Below are positions 55,633-63,685 of a stretch of DNA of 64,000 nucleotides, piece by piece. The DNA is from Variovorax davisae (GTDB taxonomy: Bacteria > Pseudomonadota > Gammaproteobacteria > Burkholderiales > Burkholderiaceae_C), in contig NZ_JASZYS010000002.1 of NCBI RefSeq assembly GCF_030316845.1, forward strand, positions 496,001 to 560,000. Direction: 5' to 3'. Below the pieces are notes generated by a model, which saw only the letters and a program-made list of their open reading frames with translations, ran no database searches and was not told the origin of the DNA. The position numbers were made by a program, and so were the translations under genes. The stretch's first letter is position 1. Each line of letters opens with the position of its first letter.

Positions 55633-57411
55633 TCAGTGGGCCGGGTCGGTGGCGAGGTTGTCGAGCAGCAGCTGGAAGGCCTGCACGGCCAGCTGCATGT
55701 CGTCGTTGGTGCTCGATTCGAGCGGGTTGTGGCTGATGCCGGAGTTGATGCCACGCACGAACAGCATCGCCTGCGGCATCACCTCGTGCAGCTTCATGGC
55801 GTCGTGGCCGGCGCCGCTGGGCATGCGGAACAGCGGCACGCCGAGCGTGTCGACCGCCCGCTCCCAGCGCTGCTGCCAATCGGGGGCGCTGGGCGCGGCC
55901 GCGGCGCGCATGGTTTCCTCGAGCGTGTGGCGCACGCTGCGGCGCTCGCAGATGTCCTTCAGCGCGGCCACCACGTCGTTGGCCAGCGCATCGCGCTGGG
56001 CGTTGTTCGGCGCCCGCAGGTCGAGGCTGAACTTGCAGCGCCCGGGCACCACGTTGATCGAGCCGCTCGGCACTTCGAGCATGCCGACCGTGGCGACCGA
56101 GTCGCCGTCCTTGGCGGCGCGCTGCTCGGCGTACAGGATCAGCTCGGCCACCGCGGCCGCGGCGTCGCGGCGGCGGTCCATCGGGGTGGTGCCGGCGTGG
56201 CTGGCCATGCCGATGACTTCGCCGACATAGCGCACGCTGCCGTTGATCGAGGTCACGATGCCGAGCGGCAGGTCGAGCTCGGTCAGCACCGGGCCCTGCT
56301 CGATGTGGACCTCGACGAAGCCCAGGTACTTCGACGGGTCGCGCTGCAGGGCGGCGATGTCCTCGTCCTTCAGGCCCGCATGGCGGCGGGCCTCGCGCAT
56401 CGTGATGCCGTCGGCATCCTGCTGGTCGAGCCAGCGGGTGTCGAAATGGCCGATCAATGCGCCGGAGCCCAGGAAGGTGGCCTTGTAGCGCTGGCCTTCC
56501 TCCTCGGCGAAGCCGACCACCTCGAACGCGAAAGGCAGGCGGCGGTTCTGCCGCTTGAGTTCGCGCACGCAGGCCATCGGCACGAAGATGCCGAGCCGGC
56601 CGTCGTACTTGCCGCCATTGCGCACGGTGTCGTAGTGCGAGCCGGTGAGCAGCGCGCGGGCACCGGGCGTGGCGCCTTCGTAGCGGCCGACCACGTTGCC
56701 GACGGCATCGATCTGCACGCTGTCGAAGCCGGCCTCGCGCATGTCGGCGGCGATCTGGGCGGCGCAGGCGCGGTGGGCGTCGGTGAGGTAGGTGACGGTG
56801 AGCTGGCCCTTCTCGGCGTAGCCCGGGTCGGTGTGGACCGAGAGCTTCTCGTGCCAATCCCAGACATCGTTGCCGAGCGTGGGGGTGGCGTCGAACTTGT
56901 CGTCGAGGCGGATCTCGGCGATGCGGTGGATGTTGCGCAGCGCCTCGCCGAGCTCGAAGTCCGGGTGGTGGTGCACGCGGCGCTCGAAGGTGTCGATGAT
57001 CTCGCGCTTGGCCAGGCCGGTGCCGCGCGGGCCGCGCACCGCGAGGATGAACGGGAAGCCGAACTTGGCGTTGTAGTCGGCGTTGAGCTGCTGGATCTTC
57101 GCGAACTCCTCCGGCGTGCAGTCGGTCAGGCCGGCCTTGTTCTGCTCGTTGGTCGACTCCGCCGTCAGGCTCTTGCTGACCATCGCCTTGCCGGCGAGTT
57201 CCGGGTGGGCGCGGATCAGGCCGAGCTGCTCGGCGCGCGCGGCATGGGTCACGGCCTGCACCAGCGCGTGCTTGAGGTGCGGCAGCGACCGGAACGGCCG
57301 CGACACCAGCGATCGCGCCGCGATCCAGGGCGAATGCTCGTAGACGCCGTCGAGCAGCGCGACGGCTTCGTCGGCCGAGGCCGCGTTGAGTTGGTCGATG
57401 GTGAGCGCCAT
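55633..57411 (-). CDS. uraD-allC: OHCU decarboxylase (UraD) fused to allantoate amidohydrolase
   Basis: A 592-residue bifunctional protein. Residues 1-170 are 2-oxo-4-hydroxy-4-carboxy-5-ureidoimidazoline decarboxylase with the catalytic His69 in RAHPELAGKA. Residues 180-592 are an M20-type allantoate/carbamoylase hydrolase with zinc ligands His259 (GSHYDT), Asp270 and the Glu303-305 cluster (FAEEEG). UraD makes S-allantoin from OHCU, and the second part hydrolyses allantoate to ureidoglycine, CO2 and ammonia. Allantoinase, the step between them, is encoded one base upstream. The reading frame is continuous with a normal linker, so this is a true gene fusion. Confidence 0.92.
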   Translation of the reverse strand: MALTIDQLNAASADEAVALLDGVYEHSPWIAARSLVSRPFRSLPHLKHALVQAVTHAARAEQLGLIRAHPELAGKAMVSKSLTAESTNEQNKAGLTDCTPEEFAKIQQLNADYNAKFGFPFILAVRGPRGTGLAKREIIDTFERRVHHHPDFELGEALRNIHRIAEIRLDDKFDATPTLGNDVWDWHEKLSVHTDPGYAEKGQLTVTYLTDAHRACAAQIAADMREAGFDSVQIDAVGNVVGRYEGATPGARALLTGSHYDTVRNGGKYDGRLGIFVPMACVRELKRQNRRLPFAFEVVGFAEEEGQRYKATFLGSGALIGHFDTRWLDQQDADGITMREARRHAGLKDEDIAALQRDPSKYLGFVEVHIEQGPVLTELDLPLGIVTSINGSVRYVGEVIGMASHAGTTPMDRRRDAAAAVAELILYAEQRAAKDGDSVATVGMLEVPSGSINVVPGRCKFSLDLRAPNNAQRDALANDVVAALKDICERRSVRHTLEETMRAAAAPSAPDWQQRWERAVDTLGVPLFRMPSGAGHDAMKLHEVMPQAMLFVRGINSGISHNPLESSTNDDMQLAVQAFQLLLDNLATDPAH

Positions 57412-57412
57412 G

Positions 57413-58363
57413 TCAGTCTCCTTGGCGAGTGGCGTAGGGGTGCGTCGCCTTCCAGTGTCGCGCGATGTCGAGCCGGGTACAGACCCAGACCCGGTCGTGG
57501 GTGGCGATGTGGTCGAGGAAGCGCTGCAGCGCCGTGATGCGCCCAGGCCGCCCGAGCAGGCGGCAGTGCATGCCGATGCTCATCATCTTGGGCGCCTCGT
57601 CGCCTTCGGCATAGAGGGCGTCGAAGCTGTCCTTCATGTACTGGAAGAAGGGGTCGGCGTGCGAGTAGCCCTGCGGCAGCGCGAAGCGCATGTCGTTGCA
57701 GTCGAGCGTGTAGGGCACGATGAGTTGCGGCACGACCTGGCCGTCGGTCTTCTGCACCTTCATCCAGAAAGGCAGGTCGTCGCCGTAGTAGTCGCTGTCG
57801 TATTCGAAGCCGCCGTAGTCGGCCACCAGGCGGCGCGTGCGCGGGCTGTCGCGGCCGGTGTACCAGCCGAGCGCGCGTTCGCCGGTGAGCTTCTCGATGG
57901 CTTCCATGCCGAGGCGCATGTGTTCGCGCTCGGTGGCTTCGTCGAGGTTCTGGTAGTGGATCCAGCGCCAGCCGTGGCAGGCGATCTCGTGGCCCAGTTC
58001 CTTGAAGGCCGAGGCCAGTTCTGGGTATCGCTCGAGCGCCATGCCGACGCCGAACACGGTCAGCGGCAGGCCGCGCTTCTCGAACTCGCGCAGGATCCGC
58101 CAGACGCCGGCGCGCGAGCCGTATTCGTAGATCCCTTCCATGCTGATGTGGCGATCCGGATAGCTCGCGGGATTGAACATCTCGGACAGGAACTGCTCGC
58201 TGCCGGCATCGCCGTGCAGCACGCAGTTCTCGCCGCCTTCCTCGTAGTTGAGGACGAACTGGACCGCGATGCGGGCGCGGCCCGGCCATTGGGCGTGCGG
58301 CGGATTGCGGCCGTAGCCGACCAGGTCGCGCGGGTAGGGAAGGGTCGTGTCGTAAACGCTCAT
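57413..58363 (-). CDS. puuE: Allantoinase, polysaccharide-deacetylase-like (PuuE)
   Basis: A 316-residue metal-independent allantoinase of the PuuE family, related to polysaccharide deacetylases rather than to amidohydrolases. Typical segments are RIAVQFVLNYEEGGEN near residue 30, a HGDAGSEQFLSE segment near 50, ACHGWRW near residue 128 and GWYTGRDSPRTRRL near residue 165. It converts allantoin to allantoate. It lies 4 bp after the GntR gene and one base before the UraD fusion, in one tight operon. Confidence 0.94.
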   Translation of the reverse strand: MSVYDTTLPYPRDLVGYGRNPPHAQWPGRARIAVQFVLNYEEGGENCVLHGDAGSEQFLSEMFNPASYPDRHISMEGIYEYGSRAGVWRILREFEKRGLPLTVFGVGMALERYPELASAFKELGHEIACHGWRWIHYQNLDEATEREHMRLGMEAIEKLTGERALGWYTGRDSPRTRRLVADYGGFEYDSDYYGDDLPFWMKVQKTDGQVVPQLIVPYTLDCNDMRFALPQGYSHADPFFQYMKDSFDALYAEGDEAPKMMSIGMHCRLLGRPGRITALQRFLDHIATHDRVWVCTRLDIARHWKATHPYATRQGD

Positions 58364-58367
58364 GGTG

Positions 58368-59042
58368 TCATGCGAGTGCGAGTGAGATGTCGTGCGTGGG
58401 GACCTTGCGGTCGAAGGTGAGGTTGGCCTCGACGTGCTCGAGGTGCTCGGTCATGAGGCGCACGGCGCGCTCCTCGTCCTTGGCGGCCAGCGCCTTGACG
58501 ATGTCGGCGTGCTCGTCGTTCGAATGCTCGGCCGCGGTGGCGCTCTGGTACATCAGCGTGATGAGGGCGCAGCGCGAGATCAGCTCGCCGAGGATCTGCG
58601 CCAGCACGGTGTTGCCCATGAGCTCGGCCATGCGCACGTGGAAGTCGCCGAGCAGTTCGGTGCGGCCCGAGACGTCTTCGCCCGACACCGCCGCCTTCTC
58701 GAGCGCCACGTGCTCCTTGAGCGCCTTGATCTTGGCCGGCGTGACGCTGCGCACGAAGGCCCGCGTCATCTCGGCCTCGAGCATGCGGCGCACCGCGAAC
58801 ACCTGCCGGGCCTCGTCGACCGCCGGCGCCGCCACGAAGGCCCCGCGCGCGGGTTCGAGCCGGATCAGCTTGTTCTGCGACAGCTGGAACAGCGCCTGCC
58901 GCACCAGCGTGCGCGAGACGCCGAAGTGGTCGGCCAGCTTCTGCTCGGCCAGCTTGCTGCCGGGTTGCAGCCGGTGCTCCACAATGGCCTTGGTGAGTGC
59001 GTCGACGATCGCGCGGGTGGTGGTCGAGTCCATGCTTTTCAT
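58368..59042 (-). CDS. GntR family regulator (FCD subfamily) of purine catabolism
   Basis: A 224-residue regulator from the ATG at 59042; a later ATG at 59033 is possible. The frame is open further upstream, but that part runs over a TGTATACA operator and is unlikely to be coding. The winged helix (residues 10-75, FGVSRTLVRQALFQLSQNKL) precedes the FCD ligand domain. It heads the allantoin operon and diverges from HIU hydrolase. Its likely sites are the TGTATACA palindromes at 48936, 59064 and 60909. Confidence 0.9.
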   Translation of the reverse strand: MKSMDSTTTRAIVDALTKAIVEHRLQPGSKLAEQKLADHFGVSRTLVRQALFQLSQNKLIRLEPARGAFVAAPAVDEARQVFAVRRMLEAEMTRAFVRSVTPAKIKALKEHVALEKAAVSGEDVSGRTELLGDFHVRMAELMGNTVLAQILGELISRCALITLMYQSATAAEHSNDEHADIVKALAAKDEERAVRLMTEHLEHVEANLTFDRKVPTHDISLALA

Positions 59043-59062
59043 GATAGACCCAAAGCCCAGAA

Positions 59063-59073
59063 CTGTATACACT
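59063..59073. promoter_or_regulatory. TGTATACA operator between the GntR gene and hiuH
   Basis: The palindrome TGTATACA at 59064-59071 lies between the divergent GntR start (59042) and the hiuH start (59117). It continues as CTT, as does the site before puuD, giving eleven identical bases (TGTATACACTT). It is well placed for autoregulation and for control of both operons. Confidence 0.7.
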
Positions 59074-59116
59074 TTTGTCGACCGTAATTTCCCCAATGCA
59101 TTGAAGGAGCAGATCG

Positions 59117-59479
59117 ATGGGCCTGAGCACTCACGTACTGGACACCATGCACGGCAGCCCCGCCGCCGGCATGGAGGTGGCGCTGTTCACGACCGATGGC
59201 ACCGGCGAGGACGCCCGCGCCACGCTGGTGCGGCGTTTCAAGCTGAACGCCGACGGCCGCAGCGACGGGCCGCTCTATGACAACAGCACGCTCAAGACCG
59301 GCACCTACCGGCTGGTGTTCGATGTCGCGGGCTACTTCAAGGCCCGCGGCGTGACCTTGCCCGAGCCGAACTTTCTCAATCGCGTGGCACTGGACTTCGG
59401 GGTCGCCCACACCGACCAGCACTACCACGTGCCGCTGCTGGTGAGCCCGTGGAGCTACTCCACCTACCGGGGCTCGTGA
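59117..59479 (+). CDS. uraH: 5-hydroxyisourate hydrolase (HIUase)
   Basis: A 120-residue transthyretin-like protein. It has the STHVLDTMHG N-terminal motif and ends Y-R-G-S, the diagnostic C-terminus of HIU hydrolases. It opens 5-hydroxyisourate, the product of urate oxidation, to OHCU. An AAGGAG site lies eight bases before the ATG. It is divergent from the GntR regulator with the operator in between. Confidence 0.95.
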   Translation: MGLSTHVLDTMHGSPAAGMEVALFTTDGTGEDARATLVRRFKLNADGRSDGPLYDNSTLKTGTYRLVFDVAGYFKARGVTLPEPNFLNRVALDFGVAHTDQHYHVPLLVSPWSYSTYRGS

Positions 59480-59480
59480 G

Positions 59481-59981
59481 CTACTGCTGGCCTTCGCTGA
59501 GCGTATCGAGTTGGAAATGACCGCCTTCGTCCCACAGCCAGGTGTCGGTCCAGGTCACCTTGCCCAGCCGCGTCGCCGCCGGGTAGGGCGCGTCCATCAG
59601 CACCGTGCGCTCGATCTCGGCGATCACCTCGGGGGCATGGGTGGGCGCCCGCATCCAGTGCATCGACAGCACCCTGCCGTCGGCATCGAGGTTGACCTGC
59701 AGCGTGCCGACGGCGTAGAGCAGCGGCGGCAGCTTGCCGCCGTAGATCCGGTCCTTGTTGATCTCGTAGACGTGGCGGGCGGCGTCCTTGCGGTAGTCGC
59801 GCGCCGTGGCGGCGTTCGACGCCCGCGGCTTGCCGCGGCTCTGGTCGGCGGGCTCCGGGCGGGCGCTGCTGAGCTGGCCCGGCACGGCGCCGGTCGGCGC
59901 GGTGCTGCAGCCGGCCAGCCAGACGCTGGCGAGGAGGGCGGCCGCCAGGGCGAGGCGGCGCGAAGTGGTCTGAAATGGCAT
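59481..59981 (-). CDS. Lipoprotein with a TonB-C-like domain
   Basis: A 166-residue lipoprotein. The signal peptide ends in the lipobox LAGC with the lipidated Cys at residue 25. The C-terminal half, residues 60-166, matches the short TonB_C-like beta fold seen in small cell-envelope proteins. It is anchored to a membrane and may bind an envelope protein. It is convergent with hiuH and lies between two purine genes without an evident purine role. Confidence 0.75.
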   Translation of the reverse strand: MPFQTTSRRLALAAALLASVWLAGCSTAPTGAVPGQLSSARPEPADQSRGKPRASNAATARDYRKDAARHVYEINKDRIYGGKLPPLLYAVGTLQVNLDADGRVLSMHWMRAPTHAPEVIAEIERTVLMDAPYPAATRLGKVTWTDTWLWDEGGHFQLDTLSEGQQ

Positions 59982-60034
59982 CGGCGGGTTTATACCGTGC
60001 CCGGCCGGGCGCCGGGCAACCGGAGGTATCGCCG

Positions 60035-60847
60035 ATGACCGGCGCCGTCGACGAACTGCTGCTGCGCCTGCAGCGCCAGCGCGGCGTGCTGGTGCGCGTG
60101 GTCTCGACCCAGGGCTCGGCGCCGCGCGAGGCCGGCACCTGGATGGCGGTCTGGCCCGACGGGCTGACGGCCACCATCGGCGGCGGCCAGCTCGAATTCC
60201 AGGCCACCGACGAAGCCCGCGCCTGGCTGGCGGGCGGCCCGCCGATCGAGGGCGTGCAGCGCTATCCGCTGGGTCCGAGCCTGGGCCAGTGCTGCGGCGG
60301 CGTGGTGTTCCTGTCCTACCAGCTGGTCGATGCCGCCGACGCGGCGTCGCTGCAGTCCGAGCTGCTGGCGCAGCTGGCGCCGGTGGCGCTGTTCGGCGGC
60401 GGCCACGTGGGCGCGGCGCTGGCGCGGCTGCTAGCGACGCTGCCGTTCGCGGTGCGCTGGATCGACAGCCGCGACGGCGTGTTCCCGGCCGAACTGCCGG
60501 CGCAGATCGAGACCGAGCATTCCGATCCGGTGCAGCAGGCGGTGGCGCAGCTGGCGTCGGGTGCGCGGGTGCTGATCATGAGCTTCAGCCACGCCGAGGA
60601 CCTGGACATCGTGATCGCCTGCCTCAAGCGGCTGCGCGAGCGCGACGACCTGCCCTACGTCGGCCTGATCGGCAGCAAGACCAAGTGGGCCACCTTCAGG
60701 CACCGGCTCGAGGCGCGCGGCTTCTCGGCTGCGGAGATGGACCGCGTGACCTGCCCGATCGGCGTGCCCGGCATCAGCGGCAAGGAGCCCGAGGTGATCG
60801 CCGTGGCGGTGGCGGCACAGTTGTTGCAATCCCTGCCGAAAGCATGA
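60035..60847 (+). CDS. xdhC: Xanthine dehydrogenase accessory protein XdhC
   Basis: A 270-residue protein from the ATG at 60035, behind a GGAGG site. An N-terminal XdhC/CoxI domain covers residues 1-95 and a Rossmann-type domain with the GGGHVGAALARLL motif follows. XdhC inserts sulfurated molybdenum cofactor into xanthine dehydrogenase. The structural genes xdhA and xdhB are not in this window, so this copy is separated from them or they lie elsewhere. It fits the purine theme of the region. Confidence 0.9.
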   Translation: MTGAVDELLLRLQRQRGVLVRVVSTQGSAPREAGTWMAVWPDGLTATIGGGQLEFQATDEARAWLAGGPPIEGVQRYPLGPSLGQCCGGVVFLSYQLVDAADAASLQSELLAQLAPVALFGGGHVGAALARLLATLPFAVRWIDSRDGVFPAELPAQIETEHSDPVQQAVAQLASGARVLIMSFSHAEDLDIVIACLKRLRERDDLPYVGLIGSKTKWATFRHRLEARGFSAAEMDRVTCPIGVPGISGKEPEVIAVAVAAQLLQSLPKA

Positions 60848-60907
60848 GGGCGCTCAGGGTTTTCCAGCACGCCAGGTGATGCAAAATCCACGAGCCAGCC
60901 TTCAAAA

Positions 60908-60918
60908 TTGTATACACT
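60908..60918. promoter_or_regulatory. TGTATACA operator upstream of puuD
   Basis: The palindrome TGTATACA at 60909-60916 lies in the 210-bp gap between xdhC and puuD, 142 bp before the puuD start, and continues as CTT like the hiuH site. It marks a likely independent promoter for puuD-ttuD under the same GntR regulator. Confidence 0.65.
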
Positions 60919-61057
60919 TCAGTCCACAACAAGCCGCAGCGGAGCGAGATTCCACCCCGGGTCTGCGTTCGCGGCACTTTCTCTGCTTACAGCGCCCGCA
61001 GTGGTGAGCAGGTCGGAACACCTCGGTGCCCCCATGCGCCGACAAGGTTGAGAGCAA

Positions 61058-62263
61058 ATGGAAAGCTACTACCTCGACTGGGCCAACCTGCTCCTGCGCT
61101 GGGTCCATGTCATCACGGCCGTCGCCTGGATCGGCGCGTCCTTCTACTTCGTGATGCTGGACAACAGCCTCGAGAAGCCCGAGGACCAGGAATCGCTCGA
61201 CAAGGGCGTCGGCGGCGAGCAATGGGCGGTGCACGGCGGCGGCTTCTACAACATGCAGAAGTACGCGCTGGCGCCCAAGCGCCTGCCCGACCATCTGCAC
61301 TGGTCGTACTGGGAAAGCTATTCGACCTGGCTCACGGGCTTCGCGCTGTTCACGATGTCCTATCTGTGGAACGCCAGCACCTACCTGATCGACAAGTCCA
61401 AGATGGACTGGCAGCCGGGCGCCGCGATCGGCGTCGCGCTGGCCTTCTTCGTCGTCTTCTGGATGGTCTACGACAGCATCTGCCAGCTGTTCGGCCGGCG
61501 CAAGAACGGCGACACCATCGTCGGCGTGCTGGTCGCGGTCTTCATCGCCTTCGCGGCCTGGCTGGCCTGCCAGTGGTTCGCCGGCCGGGCCGCCTTCCTG
61601 CTGGTCGGCGCGATGATGGCCACCACCATGAGCGGCAACGTGTTCTTCTGGATCATCCCCGGCCAGCGCAAGAACGTGCAGGCGCTGCGCGAAGGCCGGC
61701 CGGTGGATCCGGTGCACGGCCAGCGCGGCAAGCAGCGCAGCGTGCACAACACCTACTTCACCCTGCCGGTGCTGTTCGCGATGCTGAGCAACCACTACAG
61801 CTTCACCTACACCCACAAGTACAACTGGATCGTGCTGCTGCTGATCATGCTCGGCGGCGCGGCGATCCGGCAGTTCTTCGTGGTGCGGCATCGCTTCAAG
61901 CTCGGCAATGCGGGCAACCCGATTCCCTACGCGCTCTTCGGCATCGCGGTGCTGGGCCTGACCATCATCTGGATGAAGCCCGAGCCGGCGGCGGCACCGG
62001 CGCCCGGGGCGGCGGTGCAGAAGGTCAGCTTCGGCGACGTGCAGAAGGTGCTGGAGCAACGCTGCTACATGTGCCACGGCGCGCAGGTGCAGATGAAGAA
62101 CGTGCGCCTCGACACGTCCGACCAGGTCGCGGCGCATGCGCAGGCGGTGTACCAGCAGGTGGTGGTCACCAAGATCATGCCGATGAACAACGCGACCGGC
62201 ATCACCGACGCCGAGCGGGCCCTGATCGGCAAGTGGTTCGAAGGCGGTGCCGGCACGAAGTAG
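61058..62263 (+). CDS. puuD: Cytochrome-c-type urate hydroxylase PuuD
   Basis: A 401-residue protein. About eight membrane segments form the N-terminal urate oxidase domain (residues 1-310), and a C-terminal cytochrome c domain carries the haem motif CYMCH (Cys336, Cys339, His340). It oxidises urate to 5-hydroxyisourate and passes electrons into the respiratory chain instead of making hydrogen peroxide. This class replaces soluble uricase in many proteobacteria. It has its own TGTATACA operator and is followed 27 bp later by glycerate kinase. Confidence 0.94.
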   Translation: MESYYLDWANLLLRWVHVITAVAWIGASFYFVMLDNSLEKPEDQESLDKGVGGEQWAVHGGGFYNMQKYALAPKRLPDHLHWSYWESYSTWLTGFALFTMSYLWNASTYLIDKSKMDWQPGAAIGVALAFFVVFWMVYDSICQLFGRRKNGDTIVGVLVAVFIAFAAWLACQWFAGRAAFLLVGAMMATTMSGNVFFWIIPGQRKNVQALREGRPVDPVHGQRGKQRSVHNTYFTLPVLFAMLSNHYSFTYTHKYNWIVLLLIMLGGAAIRQFFVVRHRFKLGNAGNPIPYALFGIAVLGLTIIWMKPEPAAAPAPGAAVQKVSFGDVQKVLEQRCYMCHGAQVQMKNVRLDTSDQVAAHAQAVYQQVVVTKIMPMNNATGITDAERALIGKWFEGGAGTK

Positions 62264-62289
62264 CATCTGGCGCAGGAGACCAGCAAGCC

Positions 62290-63624
62290 ATGACCCCGAC
62301 GACCCCCCGGCCGATCCCCGACGCGCATTCGGCCCCGCGTGAATTCCTGGAGCATCTCTACCGCGTGGCGGTCGAGCGGGCGCTGCCGCTGGCCAGCATG
62401 GGCGGCTACCTGCCCGCACCGCCCAAGGGACGCACGCTGGTGCTCGGCGCCGGCAAGGCCGGCGGCTCGATGGTCCAGGCGCTCGAGGCGCTCTGGCCGG
62501 CGGACGCTGCGCTGTCCGGCCTGGTGGTCACGCGCTATGGCCACATCCCGCCGCGCCCCGCCGGGCTGGCCGCGCGCATCGAACTGGTCGAGGCAGCCCA
62601 TCCCGTGCCCGACCAGGCCGGGCTCGACGCCGCCCAGCGCATCCTCGCGCTGACCCAGGGGCTGACGGCCGACGACCTGGTGCTGTGCCTGATCTCGGGC
62701 GGCGGCTCCTCGCTGCTGACCCTGCCGGCCGAAGGGCTCACGCTGGCCGACAAGCAGCGCATCAACACCCAGCTGCTCGAGTCGGGCGCCCACATCGGCG
62801 AGATGAACTGCGTGCGCAAGCATCTCTCGCGCATCAAGGGCGGCCGGCTGGCCGCCGCCTGCGCACCGGCGCAGGTCGTGACCCTGACCATCAGCGACGT
62901 GCCGGGCGACGACCCGGCCGTGATCGCCAGCGGCCCCACCGTGCCGGATGCGAGCCGCTGCGCCGACGCGCTGGCGATCCTCGACCGCTACCGGATCGAG
63001 CTGCCCGCGGCGGTGCGGGCCCGGCTCGAAAGCGGTGCGCTCGAGACCCCGAAGCCGGGCGATGCCGCCTTCGACGGCCACCAGACCCATGTGATCGCGG
63101 CCCCGCAGCAGTCGCTCGAGGCGGCCGCGGCGGCGGCGCGCGCGGCCGGCATCGAGGCCCATGTGCTGAGCGACGAGATCGAAGGCGAATCGCGCGAGGT
63201 CGGCAAGGTGCACGGCGCCCTGGCGCGGTCGGTGTCGCTGCGCGGCGCGCCCTTCGCCAAGCCCTGCGTGATCCTGTCGGGCGGCGAGACCACGGTCACG
63301 ATCCGGCCGCGGCAACCCGGCCAGGCCAAGGGCCGCGGTGGCCGGGCGGGCGAGTTCTGCCTGGGGCTGGCGGGCGCGCTGGCCGGCCGCGAGGGCGTCT
63401 GGGCGCTGGCCGCCGACACCGACGGCATCGATGGCGTCGAGGACAACGCCGGCGCCATCGTCACGCCCGACACGCTGCGCCGGGCCGAGGCGGCGGGCGC
63501 CAAGCTGGCCGACCACCTCGACCGCAATGACGCCTACGGCTACTTCGACGCCGTCGGTGACCTGCTGGTGACCGGGCCGACCCATACCAACGTCAACGAT
63601 TTCCGGGCCCTGCTGATCGTGTAG
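62290..63624 (+). CDS. ttuD: Glycerate 2-kinase (TtuD/MOFRL family)
   Basis: A 444-residue enzyme of the MOFRL/glycerate 2-kinase family. Hallmarks are GAGKAGGSM near residue 55, CLISGGGSSLL near residue 136 and the C-terminal GRGGRAGEFCLGLA plus ADTDGIDG segments. It phosphorylates D-glycerate to 2-phosphoglycerate, completing the route glyoxylate, tartronate semialdehyde (Gcl), glycerate (GlxR), 2-phosphoglycerate. It is 27 bp after puuD, so glyoxylate assimilation is tied to urate breakdown. The ATG follows an AGGAG-like site. Confidence 0.93.
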   Translation: MTPTTPRPIPDAHSAPREFLEHLYRVAVERALPLASMGGYLPAPPKGRTLVLGAGKAGGSMVQALEALWPADAALSGLVVTRYGHIPPRPAGLAARIELVEAAHPVPDQAGLDAAQRILALTQGLTADDLVLCLISGGGSSLLTLPAEGLTLADKQRINTQLLESGAHIGEMNCVRKHLSRIKGGRLAAACAPAQVVTLTISDVPGDDPAVIASGPTVPDASRCADALAILDRYRIELPAAVRARLESGALETPKPGDAAFDGHQTHVIAAPQQSLEAAAAAARAAGIEAHVLSDEIEGESREVGKVHGALARSVSLRGAPFAKPCVILSGGETTVTIRPRQPGQAKGRGGRAGEFCLGLAGALAGREGVWALAADTDGIDGVEDNAGAIVTPDTLRRAEAAGAKLADHLDRNDAYGYFDAVGDLLVTGPTHTNVNDFRALLIV

Positions 63625-63685
63625 CTTGAGGCCGACACGCCCGGCGCGTTGGCTGATGAGAGAATCACCGACAACGCCGAGCCTC

